Assembly (NCBI RefSeq): GCF_000344155.1
Contig: NZ_BAOQ01000010.1
Span: 1 to 51,587, forward strand
DNA: 51,587 nucleotides
Direction: 5' to 3'
From: Gordonia paraffinivorans NBRC 108238
Lineage (GTDB): Bacteria > Actinomycetota > Actinomycetes > Mycobacteriales > Mycobacteriaceae
Below the pieces are notes generated by a model, which did no database searches, was not told the DNA's origin, and saw only the letters and a list, made by a program, of their open reading frames with translations. Made by a program: the position numbers and the translations under genes. This document shows, piece after piece, positions 38,531 to 49,731 of the stretch; the stretch's first letter is position 1, and each line of letters opens with the position of its first letter.

Positions 38531-39679
38531 ATGACCGGCGGCGTGATCGTTCTCGGTGCGGGCCCGGCAGGTCGCGCACTCGCACATCGGCTGCTGGCTG
38601 CCGCGGCACCCGTCACCGTGGTGGACCTCAACCCCGAGCGGGTGTGGAAGTCGACCTTCGCCTGCTGGACCGACGAGTTGCCCGGGTGGCTCGCCGACTC
38701 GGCGTTCGCCGCACGCCTCGACCGGGTCGGTGTCGCCGGCACCGCACTCGAGGAGGTCGACCGCGGCTACACCGTCCTCGACACGCCCGGCCTGCAGCGG
38801 AGCCTGACGCTCGACGGGGCGGAGGTCGTGGCCGACCGCGTGGTCGGGATCGACGGTGCGCGTGTGCATCTGAAATCCGGCCGGGTTCTCGACGGCGACG
38901 TCGTGGTCGACTGTCGCGGCGCTCTCCCCCATCCCGCACCGCGGCAGACCGCCTACGGCATCGTCGTCGACGCCGCCACCGCCGCACCGGTTCTCGAGGG
39001 ACACGAGGCCATGCTCATGGACTGGCGGGGCGGGATCGTCGACCGGCGCCGGCTGCCGTCGTTCCTGTACGTCGTGCCGCTCGGCCACAACGAATACCTG
39101 CTGGAGGAGACGTGCCTGGCGGGCATGCCGGCCCTCGACCTCGACGAGCTGAAGCGACGGCTCGCGACACGTCTGGGCGGGCTGCCGTCGGACATCCGCC
39201 GCGTCGAGTACGTGAACTTCCCGCTGACCGGATCCTCACCGCAGCCGTGGCGGGAGTCCACGTTCTGCTTCGGCGCCGCCGGAGGCTTCAAGAACCCGAC
39301 CACCGGCTACAGCGTCGCCAACTCGCTGATGTCCGTCGATCGGGTGGTCGGGGCGCTCGCGGCCGGACGGGACCCCATCGCCGAGATGTGGCCGGCCGGG
39401 GTCCGCGCGGTCCACAACCTGCGCCTGCGCGGCCTCAGCGCGCTGCTGCGGTTGAGTCCGACGCAGACAATCGCCTTCTTCGAGGCGTTCTTCGCGATGC
39501 CGGTCGAGGCCCAGCGCAGCTACCTCAGCCGGCGCGACGACCTGACCGGGGTGATGGCGGCGATGACCCGCGTCATCCGCGCCGTGGACATGCGGACACG
39601 CGTGACCGTGGCCCGCGGCGCGATGTCCACGCCGGAGTGGGCCGGGGACGTCAGCGGCACCCCGCCACTGCATCTCTAG
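38531..39679 (+). CDS. Lycopene cyclase (CrtL/CrtY-type)
   Basis: A 382-residue flavoprotein of the lycopene beta-cyclase family, which closes the end rings of lycopene to give beta-carotene-type pigments. The N-terminal dinucleotide fold VIVLGAGPAGRALAHRLL is at residues 5-22. Further features are FACWTDELPGWL, VVDCRGALP, VVPLGHNEYLLEETCLAG and the family motif FGAAGGFKNPTTGYSVANSL, where the usual His before Pro is Asn. The ATG at 38531 has CAGTAT seven bases upstream and no clear ribosome-binding site. No other carotenoid gene is present nearby. Its stop shares CTAG with the opposing DUF1992 gene. Confidence 0.85.
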   Translation: MTGGVIVLGAGPAGRALAHRLLAAAAPVTVVDLNPERVWKSTFACWTDELPGWLADSAFAARLDRVGVAGTALEEVDRGYTVLDTPGLQRSLTLDGAEVVADRVVGIDGARVHLKSGRVLDGDVVVDCRGALPHPAPRQTAYGIVVDAATAAPVLEGHEAMLMDWRGGIVDRRRLPSFLYVVPLGHNEYLLEETCLAGMPALDLDELKRRLATRLGGLPSDIRRVEYVNFPLTGSSPQPWRESTFCFGAAGGFKNPTTGYSVANSLMSVDRVVGALAAGRDPIAEMWPAGVRAVHNLRLRGLSALLRLSPTQTIAFFEAFFAMPVEAQRSYLSRRDDLTGVMAAMTRVIRAVDMRTRVTVARGAMSTPEWAGDVSGTPPLHL

Positions 39680-40077
39680 TGCGCGTCACGCAACTCGCGC
39701 CAGCGCCGCACCATCTCCTCCACGTCGACGGTGTGGGCGACGACGCCGTGGGGCGTGGCCATCTGCCGTGACGCCAGGAGTGCTTCGCGCACACGACGAT
39801 TGAAGTCGGTGAGAATTTCGCGCACCGATGCCTCGTCGGAGACGTCCCGAAGCGACTCCGGGAACTCCTGGGCCTCCCGGCGCAGGCGCAGCGGCGCCGG
39901 GAGCAGCGCTGCGGAATCCAGGTTCTCGTCGCGGATCTTGCGCTTGACCCACCAGTCCGGGTCGTCGGCGTCGGACAGGTCGATCGGCTTGCCGAGGCCC
40001 GGCAGGCCGTCGAACTCCCCGCGCTCGGTGGCCTCGCGGATCATCCGCTCGACCCGCGATTCGAACCATGACGTCAT
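39676..40077 (-). CDS. DUF1992 family protein (DnaJ-homologue C28 type)
   Basis: A 133-residue soluble protein. The conserved block is at the N-terminus: SWFESRVERMIREATERGEFDGLPGLGKPIDL (in pieces), then DPDWWVKRKIRDENLDSAALLPAPLRLRRE (in pieces). These features define DUF1992; the C-terminal half is helical. The biochemical role is unknown. The ATG at 40077 begins at the conserved start. It is 24 bases downstream of sufT on the same strand, so it may be transcribed with the suf operon, though a functional link is unproven. Confidence 0.88.
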   Translation of the reverse strand: MTSWFESRVERMIREATERGEFDGLPGLGKPIDLSDADDPDWWVKRKIRDENLDSAALLPAPLRLRREAQEFPESLRDVSDEASVREILTDFNRRVREALLASRQMATPHGVVAHTVDVEEMVRRWRELRDAH

Positions 40078-40101
40078 GCCGGTGACGTGCCGGAGTACGG
40101 A

Positions 40102-40464
40102 CTAGACGGTGAAACCGAGCGCGCGAAGCTGCTCGCGGCCGTCGTCGGTGATCTTGTCCGGGCCCCACGGCGGCAGCCAGACCCAGTTGATCTCCAGGTC
40201 AGTGCACAGGCCGCTGTTGACCAGGGCGCCCCGGGACTGATCCTCGATGACGTCGGTCAGCGGGCAGGCCGCCGAGGTGAGGGTCATGTCGATCTTGGCG
40301 ACCGCATCGTCGGTCACCTCGATACCGTAGACCAGGCCGAGGTCGACGACGTTGATGCCGAGTTCCGGGTCGACGACGTCGCGCATCGCCTCCTCGACGT
40401 CCTCGACGGTCGGCAGCGAGGTCTGCGGTTCTGACGGTGTCGCCGTGGTGGTCTCGTCACTCAT
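40102..40464 (-). CDS. sufT: SufT / MIP18-family Fe-S assembly factor
   Basis: A 120-residue DUF59 protein. The core VEEAMRDVVDPELGINVVDLGLVYGIEV (in pieces) and MTLTSAACPLTDVIEDQ carry the family Cys in TSAACP, and WLPPWGPDKITDDGREQLRALG ends it. SufT-type proteins help mature Fe-S proteins. The ATG at 40464 has GGAG five bases upstream and overlaps the sufU stop by ATGA. It is the last gene of the sufR-B-D-C-S-U-T operon, Rv1466-like by context. The N-terminal ~15 residues (TTTATPSEPQTS) look disordered. Confidence 0.92.
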   Translation of the reverse strand: MSDETTTATPSEPQTSLPTVEDVEEAMRDVVDPELGINVVDLGLVYGIEVTDDAVAKIDMTLTSAACPLTDVIEDQSRGALVNSGLCTDLEINWVWLPPWGPDKITDDGREQLRALGFTV

Positions 40465-40934
40465 GCTGTCTCCGCTTCTGTCTGGTTGGTCAGGGTGCCG
40501 ACGGTCTGCGAGAGCGCGTCCTTGAACGCCATCCAGCCGAGGAGCGCGCATTTGACCCGTGCCGGGTACTTGCTGACACCGCTGAACGCGATGCCGTCGC
40601 CGATGACGTCCTCGTCGCCGGGATCCTTGCCGCGCGATGTCATCATCGCGTTGAACGACTCGACGATGGCCAGCGATTCCTCGACGGGCTTGCCGACGAT
40701 CAGGTCGTGCAGCACCGACGTCGACGCCTGCGAGATGGAACACCCCTGCCCGTCGTAGGACACGTCTTCGATCGTCGAACCGTCCGCCGACACCGCGACG
40801 CGCAGGGTGACCTCGTCACCGCACGTCGGGTTCACGTGGTGCACCTCGGCGCCGTACGGCTCGCGGAGGCCCCGGCCGTGCGGATGCTTGTAGTGGTCCA
40901 GGATGACCTCCTGGTACATCTGCTCCATCCGCAT
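40461..40934 (-). CDS. sufU: SufU, zinc-dependent sulfur-transfer protein
   Basis: A 157-residue SufU/IscU-like protein that accepts sulfur from SufS. It starts MYQEVILDHYKHPHGRG. Metal ligands are Cys38 and Asp40 (NPTCGDEV), Cys65 (GQGCSISQAS) and Cys129 (RVKCALLGW), as in zinc-bound SufU. The insert typical of SufU relative to IscU is present between the second and last Cys. The ATG at 40934 begins two bases after the sufS stop; an ATG at 40928 is an alternative. Context matches Rv1465. Confidence 0.95.
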   Translation of the reverse strand: MRMEQMYQEVILDHYKHPHGRGLREPYGAEVHHVNPTCGDEVTLRVAVSADGSTIEDVSYDGQGCSISQASTSVLHDLIVGKPVEESLAIVESFNAMMTSRGKDPGDEDVIGDGIAFSGVSKYPARVKCALLGWMAFKDALSQTVGTLTNQTEAETA

Positions 40935-40936
40935 GC

Positions 40937-43029
<2,093 letters not shown>

Positions 43030-43083
43030 TGATGTGTTCTTTCTCGACAGGCTGTGGGAGTTCGTGGTGGGCGCGACGGCCGT

Positions 43084-44367
43084 TCAGGCGCCGGCGATCT
43101 CGAGTTCGCGCTCGATCGCGGCGGACAGGCGCTCGCGCAGTTCCGGCACCGTGATCTTGGCGATCACCTCGCCGAAGAAGCCGCGGATCACCAGGCGGCG
43201 CGCCTGGTCCTCCGGGATGCCACGGGCCTGCAGGTAGAACAGCTGCTCGTCGTCGAAACGTCCGGTGGCACTGGCGTGTCCGGCGCCGACGATCTCGCCG
43301 GTCTCGATCTCCAGGTTCGGCACCGAGTCGGCGCGCGCGTTGTCGGTGAGCACCAGGTTGCGGTTGAGCTCGAAGGTGTCGGTGCCCTCGGCCTCGGCGC
43401 GGATGAGCACGTCGCCGATCCACACGGTGTGGGCCTCGCGGGTGCGGTCTCCACTCGGATCGCCCTGCAGTGCACCCTTGTACACCACGTTGGAGCGGCA
43501 GTTGGGCTTGCTGTGGTCGACGAGCAGGCGCTGCTCGAGATGCTGGCCGGCGTCGGCGAAGTACAGGCCCCACATCTCCACGTCGCCGCCCGGGGCGTCG
43601 TAGTGGACGATCGGCGACAGGCGGACGAGGTTGCCGCCGAGGCTGATCGCGAAGTGGCGGACCGACGAGTCACGGCCGACGCGGACGTGATGCGCGGCGA
43701 CATGCACGGCGTCGTCGTCCCAGTCGTGGACGTTGACGACGGTCAGCGCGGCGCTGTCGCCGACGACGAACTCGACGTTCTCCGCGTAGGTCCCGCCGCC
43801 CTTCTGGTCGAGGACCACGACGGCGCGGGCGAACGGCTCGAGCCGGATCTGGATGTGGCCGAACGCGGTCTCGCCCTCGCCGGGGCCGGTGACCGTGACG
43901 GTGACCGGGTCGGCGAGTTCGACCTCGCGGCCCACGGTCACGACCGTGGCCCGGGTGAAGGACGAATAGGCCTGCGCCGCGATGCGGTCGAAGGGGACGC
44001 CGCCCTGGCCGAGACGCTCGTCGTCGCGGCCGACGGTGTCGACGGTGACGCCGTCTACACCTGTCCCGCTCACTGCGTTCCCGGCGACGGTGTCATTCGT
44101 CCCGCTCACTGCGTTCCCGGCGACGGTGTCATTCGTCCCGCTCACTGCGTTCCCGGCGACGGTCACCTCGACGGTCGCCTCGCCGGTCCGCTGGGCGGAG
44201 CCGTCGTGCAGGCCGCGCAGGCGGCGGAACGGGGTGAACCGCCAGGCCTCCTCGCGCGGGCTGGGCACCTCGAAGGCGTTGACGTCGAACGAGGTGAACA
44301 ACTCACCCTTGTTGACGGCAGGGGTCTGCGAACCCGGCGTGGTGACCGGGAGTGTCGGATCGGCCAT
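43084..44367 (-). CDS. sufD: SufD with internal 12-residue repeats
   Basis: A 427-residue Fe-S scaffold subunit. The N-terminal EEAWRFTPFRRLRGLHDG, the beta-helix core (ALTVVNVHDWDDDAVHVAAH, GGDVEMWGLYFADAGQHLEQRLLVDHSKPN, in pieces) and the C-terminal ATGRFDDEQLFYLQARGIPE with RRLVIRGFFGEV are standard. Unusually, residues 69-102 hold about 2.8 tandem copies of TVAGNAVSGTND, encoded by an exact 36-bp DNA repeat, inserted at the start of the core in place of ordinary sequence. The ATG at 44367 shares its A with the sufB stop (TGATG). The insertion keeps the frame, so the protein is probably functional. Confidence 0.95.
   Translation of the reverse strand: MADPTLPVTTPGSQTPAVNKGELFTSFDVNAFEVPSPREEAWRFTPFRRLRGLHDGSAQRTGEATVEVTVAGNAVSGTNDTVAGNAVSGTNDTVAGNAVSGTGVDGVTVDTVGRDDERLGQGGVPFDRIAAQAYSSFTRATVVTVGREVELADPVTVTVTGPGEGETAFGHIQIRLEPFARAVVVLDQKGGGTYAENVEFVVGDSAALTVVNVHDWDDDAVHVAAHHVRVGRDSSVRHFAISLGGNLVRLSPIVHYDAPGGDVEMWGLYFADAGQHLEQRLLVDHSKPNCRSNVVYKGALQGDPSGDRTREAHTVWIGDVLIRAEAEGTDTFELNRNLVLTDNARADSVPNLEIETGEIVGAGHASATGRFDDEQLFYLQARGIPEDQARRLVIRGFFGEVIAKITVPELRERLSAAIERELEIAGA
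44063..44163. repeat. 36-bp tandem repeat inside sufD (2.8 copies)
   Basis: Two identical 36-bp units (44063-44098 and 44099-44134) and a third of 29 matching bases (44135-44163) lie head to tail. Each begins GTCCCGCTCACTGCGTTCCC and ends GGTGTCATTC. The unit length is a multiple of three, so each adds 12 residues in frame. The absence of any sequence difference between copies points to recent expansion. There are no spacers, so it is not CRISPR. Confidence 0.97.
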
Positions 44368-45821
44368 CAGCCGACGGCTCCTTCCATCTGCAGCTCGATC
44401 AGGCGGTTGAGCTCGAGCGCGTATTCCATCGGGAGTTCCTTGGCGATGGGCTCGACGAACCCGCGGACCACCATGGCCATCGCCTCGTCCTCGGTCAGTC
44501 CGCGGCTCATCAGGTAGAAGAGCTGGTCGTCGCTGACCTTCGAGACGGTCGCCTCGTGCCCCATCGTCACGTCGTCCTCGCGGATGTCGACGTAGGGATA
44601 GGTGTCGCTGCGGGAGATCGTGTCGACCAGCAACGCGTCGCACTTCACCGTCGAGCGGCTGCCGTGTGCGCCGTTGTTGACCTTGACCAGGCCACGGTAG
44701 GACGCGCGGCCACCGCCGCGGGCCACCGACTTGGAGACGATGTTGCTCGAGGTGTTGGGGGCCAGGTGGACCATCTTGGATCCGGTGTCCTGGTGCTGTC
44801 CGGGGCCGGCGAACGCGACGGAGAGGACCTCGCCCTTGGCGTGCTCACCGGTCAGCCAGACCGCCGGGTACTTCATCGTGACCTTGGAGCCGATGTTGCC
44901 GTCGACCCACTCCATGGTGGCGCCCGCCTCGGCCTTGGCGCGCTTGGTGACCAGGTTGTAGACGTTGTTCGACCAGTTCTGGATGGTCGTGTAGCGGCAG
45001 CGGCCACCCTTCTTCACGATGATCTCGACGACCGCCGAGTGCAGCGAGTCGGTCTTGTAGATCGGCGCGGTGCAGCCCTCGACGTAGTGCACGTAGGCAC
45101 CCTCGTCGACGATGATCAGCGTCCGCTCGAACTGGCCCATGTTCTCGGTGTTGATGCGGAAGTAGGCCTGCAGCGGGATGTCGACGTGCACGCCCGGCGG
45201 CACGTAGATGAACGATCCGCCCGACCACACCGCCGTGTTGAGCGCGGAGAACTTGTTGTCGCCGGCGGGGATCACCGAGCCGAAGTACTCCTGGAAGATC
45301 TCCGGGTGCTCCTTGAGACCGGTGTCGGTGTCGAGGAAGATCACGCCCTGCTGCTCGAGATCCTCGCGGATCTGGTGGTAGACGACCTCGGACTCGTACT
45401 GCGCGGCGACGCCGGCGACGAGGCGCTGCTTCTCCGCCTCGGGGATGCCGAGCTTGTCGTAGGTGTTCTTGATGTCCTCGGGCAGCTCGTCCCACGACGT
45501 GGCCTGCTTCTCCGTGGAGCGCACGAAGTACTTGATGTTGTCGAAGTCGATGTCCTCGAGGGCGGCGCCCCAGTGGGGCATCGGCTTCTTGTCGAAGATC
45601 TTGAGGGCCTTCAGGCGCTGCTCGAGCATCCACTCGGGCTCGTTCTTCTTCGCCGAGATGTCGGCGACGACGGCCTCGGACAGCCCGCGCTGCGCGGCGG
45701 CGCCGGCGACGTCGCGGTCGGCCCAGCCGTAGCCGTAGTTGCCCAGCGAGGCAATCGTCTCCTCCTGCGTGAGCGGAGCAGCGGCGGTCGCCTTGGCGGC
45801 GGCCGGATCGGTGACGGTCAT
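44367..45821 (-). CDS. sufB: SufB Fe-S scaffold subunit
   Basis: A 484-residue scaffold protein on which clusters are built with SufC and SufD. It has [18 protein letters not shown] (in pieces) at the N-terminus, [25 protein letters not shown] (in pieces), [26 protein letters not shown] (in pieces), [21 protein letters not shown] (in pieces) and the C-terminal [12 protein letters not shown]. There is no intein, unlike some mycobacterial SufB. The ATG at 45821 overlaps the sufR stop by ATGA. Context matches Rv1461. Confidence 0.97.
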   Translation of the reverse strand: MTVTDPAAAKATAAAPLTQEETIASLGNYGYGWADRDVAGAAAQRGLSEAVVADISAKKNEPEWMLEQRLKALKIFDKKPMPHWGAALEDIDFDNIKYFVRSTEKQATSWDELPEDIKNTYDKLGIPEAEKQRLVAGVAAQYESEVVYHQIREDLEQQGVIFLDTDTGLKEHPEIFQEYFGSVIPAGDNKFSALNTAVWSGGSFIYVPPGVHVDIPLQAYFRINTENMGQFERTLIIVDEGAYVHYVEGCTAPIYKTDSLHSAVVEIIVKKGGRCRYTTIQNWSNNVYNLVTKRAKAEAGATMEWVDGNIGSKVTMKYPAVWLTGEHAKGEVLSVAFAGPGQHQDTGSKMVHLAPNTSSNIVSKSVARGGGRASYRGLVKVNNGAHGSRSTVKCDALLVDTISRSDTYPYVDIREDDVTMGHEATVSKVSDDQLFYLMSRGLTEDEAMAMVVRGFVEPIAKELPMEYALELNRLIELQMEGAVG

Positions 45822-46648
45822 CGCGTGGCCTTTCGGGTCGGGGTGGTCTGGGACTGCGGTGTGCGGGGCTGTCGGGTCGTTCTCTTCACGCTCGGTTTCC
45901 TCTCGCCCGGTCTGCCGACCGGGGGCGGGTGTATCGGCACGTGGGTGGTGCAGGCACAGTCGCCGTTGGCGATGGTCGCCAGGCGCTGCACGTGCGTGCC
46001 GAGCAGTTCCGTGAAGACCGCGGTCTCGGCCTCACACAGTTCCGGGAACTCGGTGGCGACGTGCGCCACCGGGCAGTGGTGCTGGCAGATCTGCATCCCG
46101 TTGCCGACCTGTCGGGTGTTGGCGGAATACCCCGCGCTCGTGAGCGCGTCGGCGATCTCGTCGACCGTGTCGGCCACGTCGTCGGGGCCGTCGGCAGGCT
46201 GTACCTCGGCGACGATCCGCTCCACGCGTTCGCGGGCGAAGTCGGCCACCGCATCGTGTCCGCCGAGGTCACGCAGCTTGCGCATCGCGGCTCCGGCGAG
46301 GTCATCGTAGGCGTGCCGCATCTTGCCGCGGCCCGCCGGGGTGAGCTGGAACCACTTGGCGGGACGACCGCGGCCGCGCTGGCCGAAGCCGGTCGGCGCG
46401 ACCTCGATGTCCCCGGCCGCGGTCAGGGCGTCGAGGTGACGGCGCACGCCCGCGGCGGAGATGCCGAGGCGCTCGCCGATGTCGCCCGCGGTCAGCGGGC
46501 CGTCCTCGACGAGCAGGGTCAGCACGGCCTCACGCGTCTGACCGTCGGGGTGCGCCTCGGCACCGACGACGGACTGGCGTGGGGTCGCCGCACCAGCGGA
46601 GGGCACGGCGTTGCCGCTGCCCGGGGGCAGCTCAACATCGTTCCGCAT
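45818..46648 (-). CDS. sufR: SufR, Fe-S cluster-sensing repressor
   Basis: A 276-residue winged-helix regulator, first gene of the suf operon and Rv1460-like. DNA-binding part: [41 protein letters not shown] (in pieces). The C-terminal sensor region has cluster-type cysteines [17 protein letters not shown] and DCACTTH. The last ~40 residues are basic and disordered. The ATG at 46648 has only a weak ribosome-binding site; an in-frame GTG at 46657 lies within the operator. Its stop overlaps the sufB start. In M. tuberculosis this protein represses the operon when it carries a 4Fe-4S cluster. Confidence 0.93.
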   Translation of the reverse strand: MRNDVELPPGSGNAVPSAGAATPRQSVVGAEAHPDGQTREAVLTLLVEDGPLTAGDIGERLGISAAGVRRHLDALTAAGDIEVAPTGFGQRGRGRPAKWFQLTPAGRGKMRHAYDDLAGAAMRKLRDLGGHDAVADFARERVERIVAEVQPADGPDDVADTVDEIADALTSAGYSANTRQVGNGMQICQHHCPVAHVATEFPELCEAETAVFTELLGTHVQRLATIANGDCACTTHVPIHPPPVGRPGERKPSVKRTTRQPRTPQSQTTPTRKATR

Positions 46649-46653
46649 GGTTT

Positions 46654-46696
46654 TCACAACACGAGTGTGACGTAATTGATTCCCTGCTGCCAGCAA
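46654..46696 (-). promoter_or_regulatory. suf operon promoter with SufR-type operator
   Basis: On the minus strand ACACT-CGTGT-TGTGA (46654-46668) matches the ACACT-N5-TGTGA inverted repeat I recall for M. tuberculosis SufR. It lies just downstream of TACGTC (46669-46674), a -10-like element with TTGCTG (46691-46696) as -35 and a 16-base spacer. A site across the predicted transcription start fits repression by the first gene's product. Confidence 0.78.
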
Positions 46697-46799
46697 GGGT
46701 GCCCTTAGCAGAGGGCGCCGTTGTCGCGCAGGTGGTCGGCGAAAGTCCGGATAAAGGGTGGTTCGCGAGGTATCGGGTTTCGGCGATTACAGTCGTCGT

Positions 46800-48683
46800 G
46801 TGCCCGAAACCACAGCCGGCCGGCGACTGCCGGACCTCTTCGGACGCGTCGTGACCCTCCTGCTCGCCGTGCTCGACTACCTCGGCTTGCGCAAGCAGCG
46901 TCCGGCGGGGACGCCGTCCGCCGACGCCACCGAGCAGCGCGGCGACTACGGCAAGGCCGTCGCCCGACTCCACGACGACGAACGCGAGGTCGGCCCGCTC
47001 GACGAGACCGAGAACCGCCGACTGCGGCGGATCAAGCTCTTCGGCGCGACGGGGTCGGTCCTGATCCTCATCGGCGCGCTCGGCACCGGCGCCGTGCCGG
47101 TGCTGCAGAACCCGGTCGCCGGGATGCGGGTGCTCTCGCTCCCGTCGCGGATGTTCGGCACCGCGCTGGCGTTGTCGATCGGCGGCTCGATCATCCTCGT
47201 CGTGGCATGGCTGCTCATCGGGCGGTTCGCGGTGGGACGCTTCAGCGTCGAGGTGCTGCACGGCCGCAGCCCCGAACGCCGGATGAGCCGCCGCCAGGCC
47301 GACCGGACCCTCATGCTGTGGATCACGCCGATCATCCTGGCTCCCCCGCTGCTCAGCAAGGACGTCTACTCCTACCTCGCGCAGAGCGCGATCGCCTACC
47401 GCGGCATGGACCCGTACTCGGTGAGCCCGGTCCGCGGACTCGGCGTCGACCACATCCTCACGAGGTCGGTGCCGAATCTCTGGCGCGACACCCCCGCGCC
47501 CTACGGCCCGCTCTTCCTGTGGATGGGCGAGGGCATCACCAAGGTGACCGGCGCGAACATCACCGCGGCGATCTTCCTGCACCGTTGCCTCGCACTCGTC
47601 GGCATCGCGCTGATCGTCTGGGCACTGCCGCGGCTGGCCCGCCGGTGCGGGGTGTCCTCGGTGGCGGCGCTGTGGCTCGGTGCGATGAACCCGCTGGTGA
47701 TCCTGCACCTGGCCGGCGGCATCCACAACGAGGCCCTGATGCTCGGCATGATGCTGGTCGGCCTCGAACTCAGCTTCCGGGCGATCTACGGACCCGACCT
47801 GCTCCGAAAACCCGGCACCCTCGTGCCCACCCGTGCCGGCTGGATCCTCATCGCCGGCGGCGCCGTCCTCGCCGCGTCGGCGATGATCAAGGTGACCTCG
47901 ATGCTCGCGCTCGGGTTCGTCGGCATCGCGCTGGCCATGCGCTGGGGCGCGACGCTGCCCGCCCTGCGGCACGCCCCGATGCGGGAATGGTGGGCGCGGT
48001 CGAAGGCGTCGGTCCATGCGCTCGCCCTCTCCGGCGGGTTCTATGTCGTGATCCTCGCGGTGGTGATGATCGGGATCTCGCTGGCCACCGGGCTCGGCTT
48101 CGGCTGGACGGGCACCCTGTCGACCGGCGCGATCGTGCGGTCGTGGATGTCGATCCCGACGCTGCTGGGCGTGACGACCGGCCGCATCGGCGTCGGACTC
48201 GGACTCGGCGAGCACACCCAGGCGATACTCGACGTGATCCGCCCGCTGGGCCAGGTGATCGCCGGACTCTTCATCATCCGCTGGATGCTGGCCACCCTCG
48301 GCGGGCGTCTGCACCCGCTCGGCGCCCTGGGTGTGTCGATGGCCACGGTCGTGCTGCTCTTCCCGTTCGTCCAGGCCTGGTATCTGCTGTGGGCGGTCAT
48401 CCCGCTGGCCGCGTGGGCGACCGGCGCCTGGTTCCGCATCTCCACGATCGCCGCCTCGGCGATCATCGCGATCGTCGTCATGCCGACGAGCTCCAACACG
48501 AGCGGGATCGTCCTCGCCCAGGGCGTGCTCGCCGGTGTGATCATGGTCGCAGCGCTGACGGCGCTGTTCTTCGAGGAACGGTCCTCACGCCTGTGGCGTC
48601 GTCGCAGGACGGGGGCCGACGAGGCCGGGACCAGCGACGACGAGACGGATGCCGAGCCGGCGGAAAGGACGCCGACGCCGTGA
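46800..48683 (+). CDS. MptB-like alpha-1,6-mannopyranosyltransferase
   Basis: A 627-residue GT-C membrane glycosyltransferase with 10 or more hydrophobic segments, Rv1459c (MptB)-like by context. It uses polyprenyl-phosphomannose outside the membrane to build the mannan core of lipomannan. The catalytic Asp is probably in PLLSKDVYSYLAQ, followed by AYRGMDPYSVSP and NLWRDTPAPYGPLFLWMGEG (in pieces). GGIHNEALMLGMMLVGLELS and ASAMIKVTSMLAL are typical core helices. The N-terminal ~95 residues and the C-terminal acidic tail are cytoplasmic and variable. The GTG at 46800 follows TACAGT by six bases, a leaderless layout. It is divergent from sufR. Confidence 0.88.
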   Translation: MPETTAGRRLPDLFGRVVTLLLAVLDYLGLRKQRPAGTPSADATEQRGDYGKAVARLHDDEREVGPLDETENRRLRRIKLFGATGSVLILIGALGTGAVPVLQNPVAGMRVLSLPSRMFGTALALSIGGSIILVVAWLLIGRFAVGRFSVEVLHGRSPERRMSRRQADRTLMLWITPIILAPPLLSKDVYSYLAQSAIAYRGMDPYSVSPVRGLGVDHILTRSVPNLWRDTPAPYGPLFLWMGEGITKVTGANITAAIFLHRCLALVGIALIVWALPRLARRCGVSSVAALWLGAMNPLVILHLAGGIHNEALMLGMMLVGLELSFRAIYGPDLLRKPGTLVPTRAGWILIAGGAVLAASAMIKVTSMLALGFVGIALAMRWGATLPALRHAPMREWWARSKASVHALALSGGFYVVILAVVMIGISLATGLGFGWTGTLSTGAIVRSWMSIPTLLGVTTGRIGVGLGLGEHTQAILDVIRPLGQVIAGLFIIRWMLATLGGRLHPLGALGVSMATVVLLFPFVQAWYLLWAVIPLAAWATGAWFRISTIAASAIIAIVVMPTSSNTSGIVLAQGVLAGVIMVAALTALFFEERSSRLWRRRRTGADEAGTSDDETDAEPAERTPTP

Positions 48684-48750
48684 CCCGCACCCCACCCCGG
48701 AGTGGGCGGCGTTTTCCGTCCGCGGGGTCCGACCGCATAGTCTGACCTGT

Positions 48751-49731
48751 GTGCACGGCACGTCCTCCCGGCAGATCAGCGATGACGATCGGATGAACGA
48801 TCGTCGGCCGAACGTCCCCGCACTCGAGGTGCGCGGCCTGGTCAAGACCTTCGGCGACCGAACCGCCGTCGATCACCTCGACCTCACCATCGCCCGCGGC
48901 GAGATCCTCGCCCTGCTCGGGCCCAACGGTGCGGGCAAGACGACGACGGTCGAGATCTGCGAGGGCTTCACCGCCCCGGACGCCGGCACCGTCCGGGTCC
49001 TCGGCCTCGATCCCGTCACCGACAACGACGCGCTCCGCCGGCGCATCGGCGTGATGCTGCAGGGTGGCGGCGCCTACCCGGGTGCCCGTGCCGAGGAGAT
49101 GCTCCGCCTGGTGGCCGCGTACTCGGCCGACCCGATAGACCCCGACTTCCTGCTCGGCGCGCTCGGTCTCGACGAGGTCCGGCGCACCCCTTATCGGCGC
49201 CTGTCCGGCGGCCAGCAGCAGCGTCTGGCGCTCGCCTGCGCGGTCGTCGGTCGCCCCGAGTTGGTCTTCCTCGACGAGCCCACCGCCGGCCTGGACGCCC
49301 ACGCGCGGCTCGTGGTATGGGAGCTCATCGACCGCCTGCGCGCCGACGGGGTCACGGTCCTGCTCACCACACATCTGATGGACGAGGCCGAGGAACTCGC
49401 CGACCAGGTCGTGATCATCGATCACGGTCGCGTGGTCGCCTGCGGCACCCCCGCCGACCTGACCAGCACCGGCGCCGAGAACGAGTTGCGGTTCACCGCG
49501 CCGCGCGGCCTCGACCTCACGACCCTGACGCTCGCGCTGCCCGAGGGCTACCACTGCACCGAACCCACCCCGGGCAACTACCTGGTCATCGGGTCGATCA
49601 CCCCGCAGGTCCTCGCGACCGTGACGGCCTGGTGCGCGCGCATCAACGTCCTCGCCACCGACCTCCGGGTCGAGACGCGCAGCCTCGAAGACGTCTTCCT
49701 CGAACTGACCGGACGGGCCCTACGACCGTGA
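48751..49731 (+). CDS. ABC transporter ATP-binding protein (Rv1458c-like)
   Basis: A 326-residue ATPase of the drug/antibiotic-exporter type. Walker A GPNGAGKTT is at residues 57-65. Signature LSGGQQQRLALA, Walker B LVFLDEPTAGLDAHAR and LLTTHLMDEAEEL follow, then a C-terminal ~80-residue domain common to DrrA/CcmA-like proteins. The GTG at 48751 is chosen because TAGTCT lies seven bases upstream (leaderless); an ATG at 48793 is an alternative. Its stop overlaps the permease start by GTGA. The exported substrate is unknown; adjacency to ctaA is conserved in the group. Confidence 0.9.
   Translation: MHGTSSRQISDDDRMNDRRPNVPALEVRGLVKTFGDRTAVDHLDLTIARGEILALLGPNGAGKTTTVEICEGFTAPDAGTVRVLGLDPVTDNDALRRRIGVMLQGGGAYPGARAEEMLRLVAAYSADPIDPDFLLGALGLDEVRRTPYRRLSGGQQQRLALACAVVGRPELVFLDEPTAGLDAHARLVVWELIDRLRADGVTVLLTTHLMDEAEELADQVVIIDHGRVVACGTPADLTSTGAENELRFTAPRGLDLTTLTLALPEGYHCTEPTPGNYLVIGSITPQVLATVTAWCARINVLATDLRVETRSLEDVFLELTGRALRP

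Noticed and set aside
44063..44163. CRISPR-like array in sufD
   Set aside because: The 36-bp units are contiguous with no spacers and lie in frame within a conserved gene; no cas genes are present.
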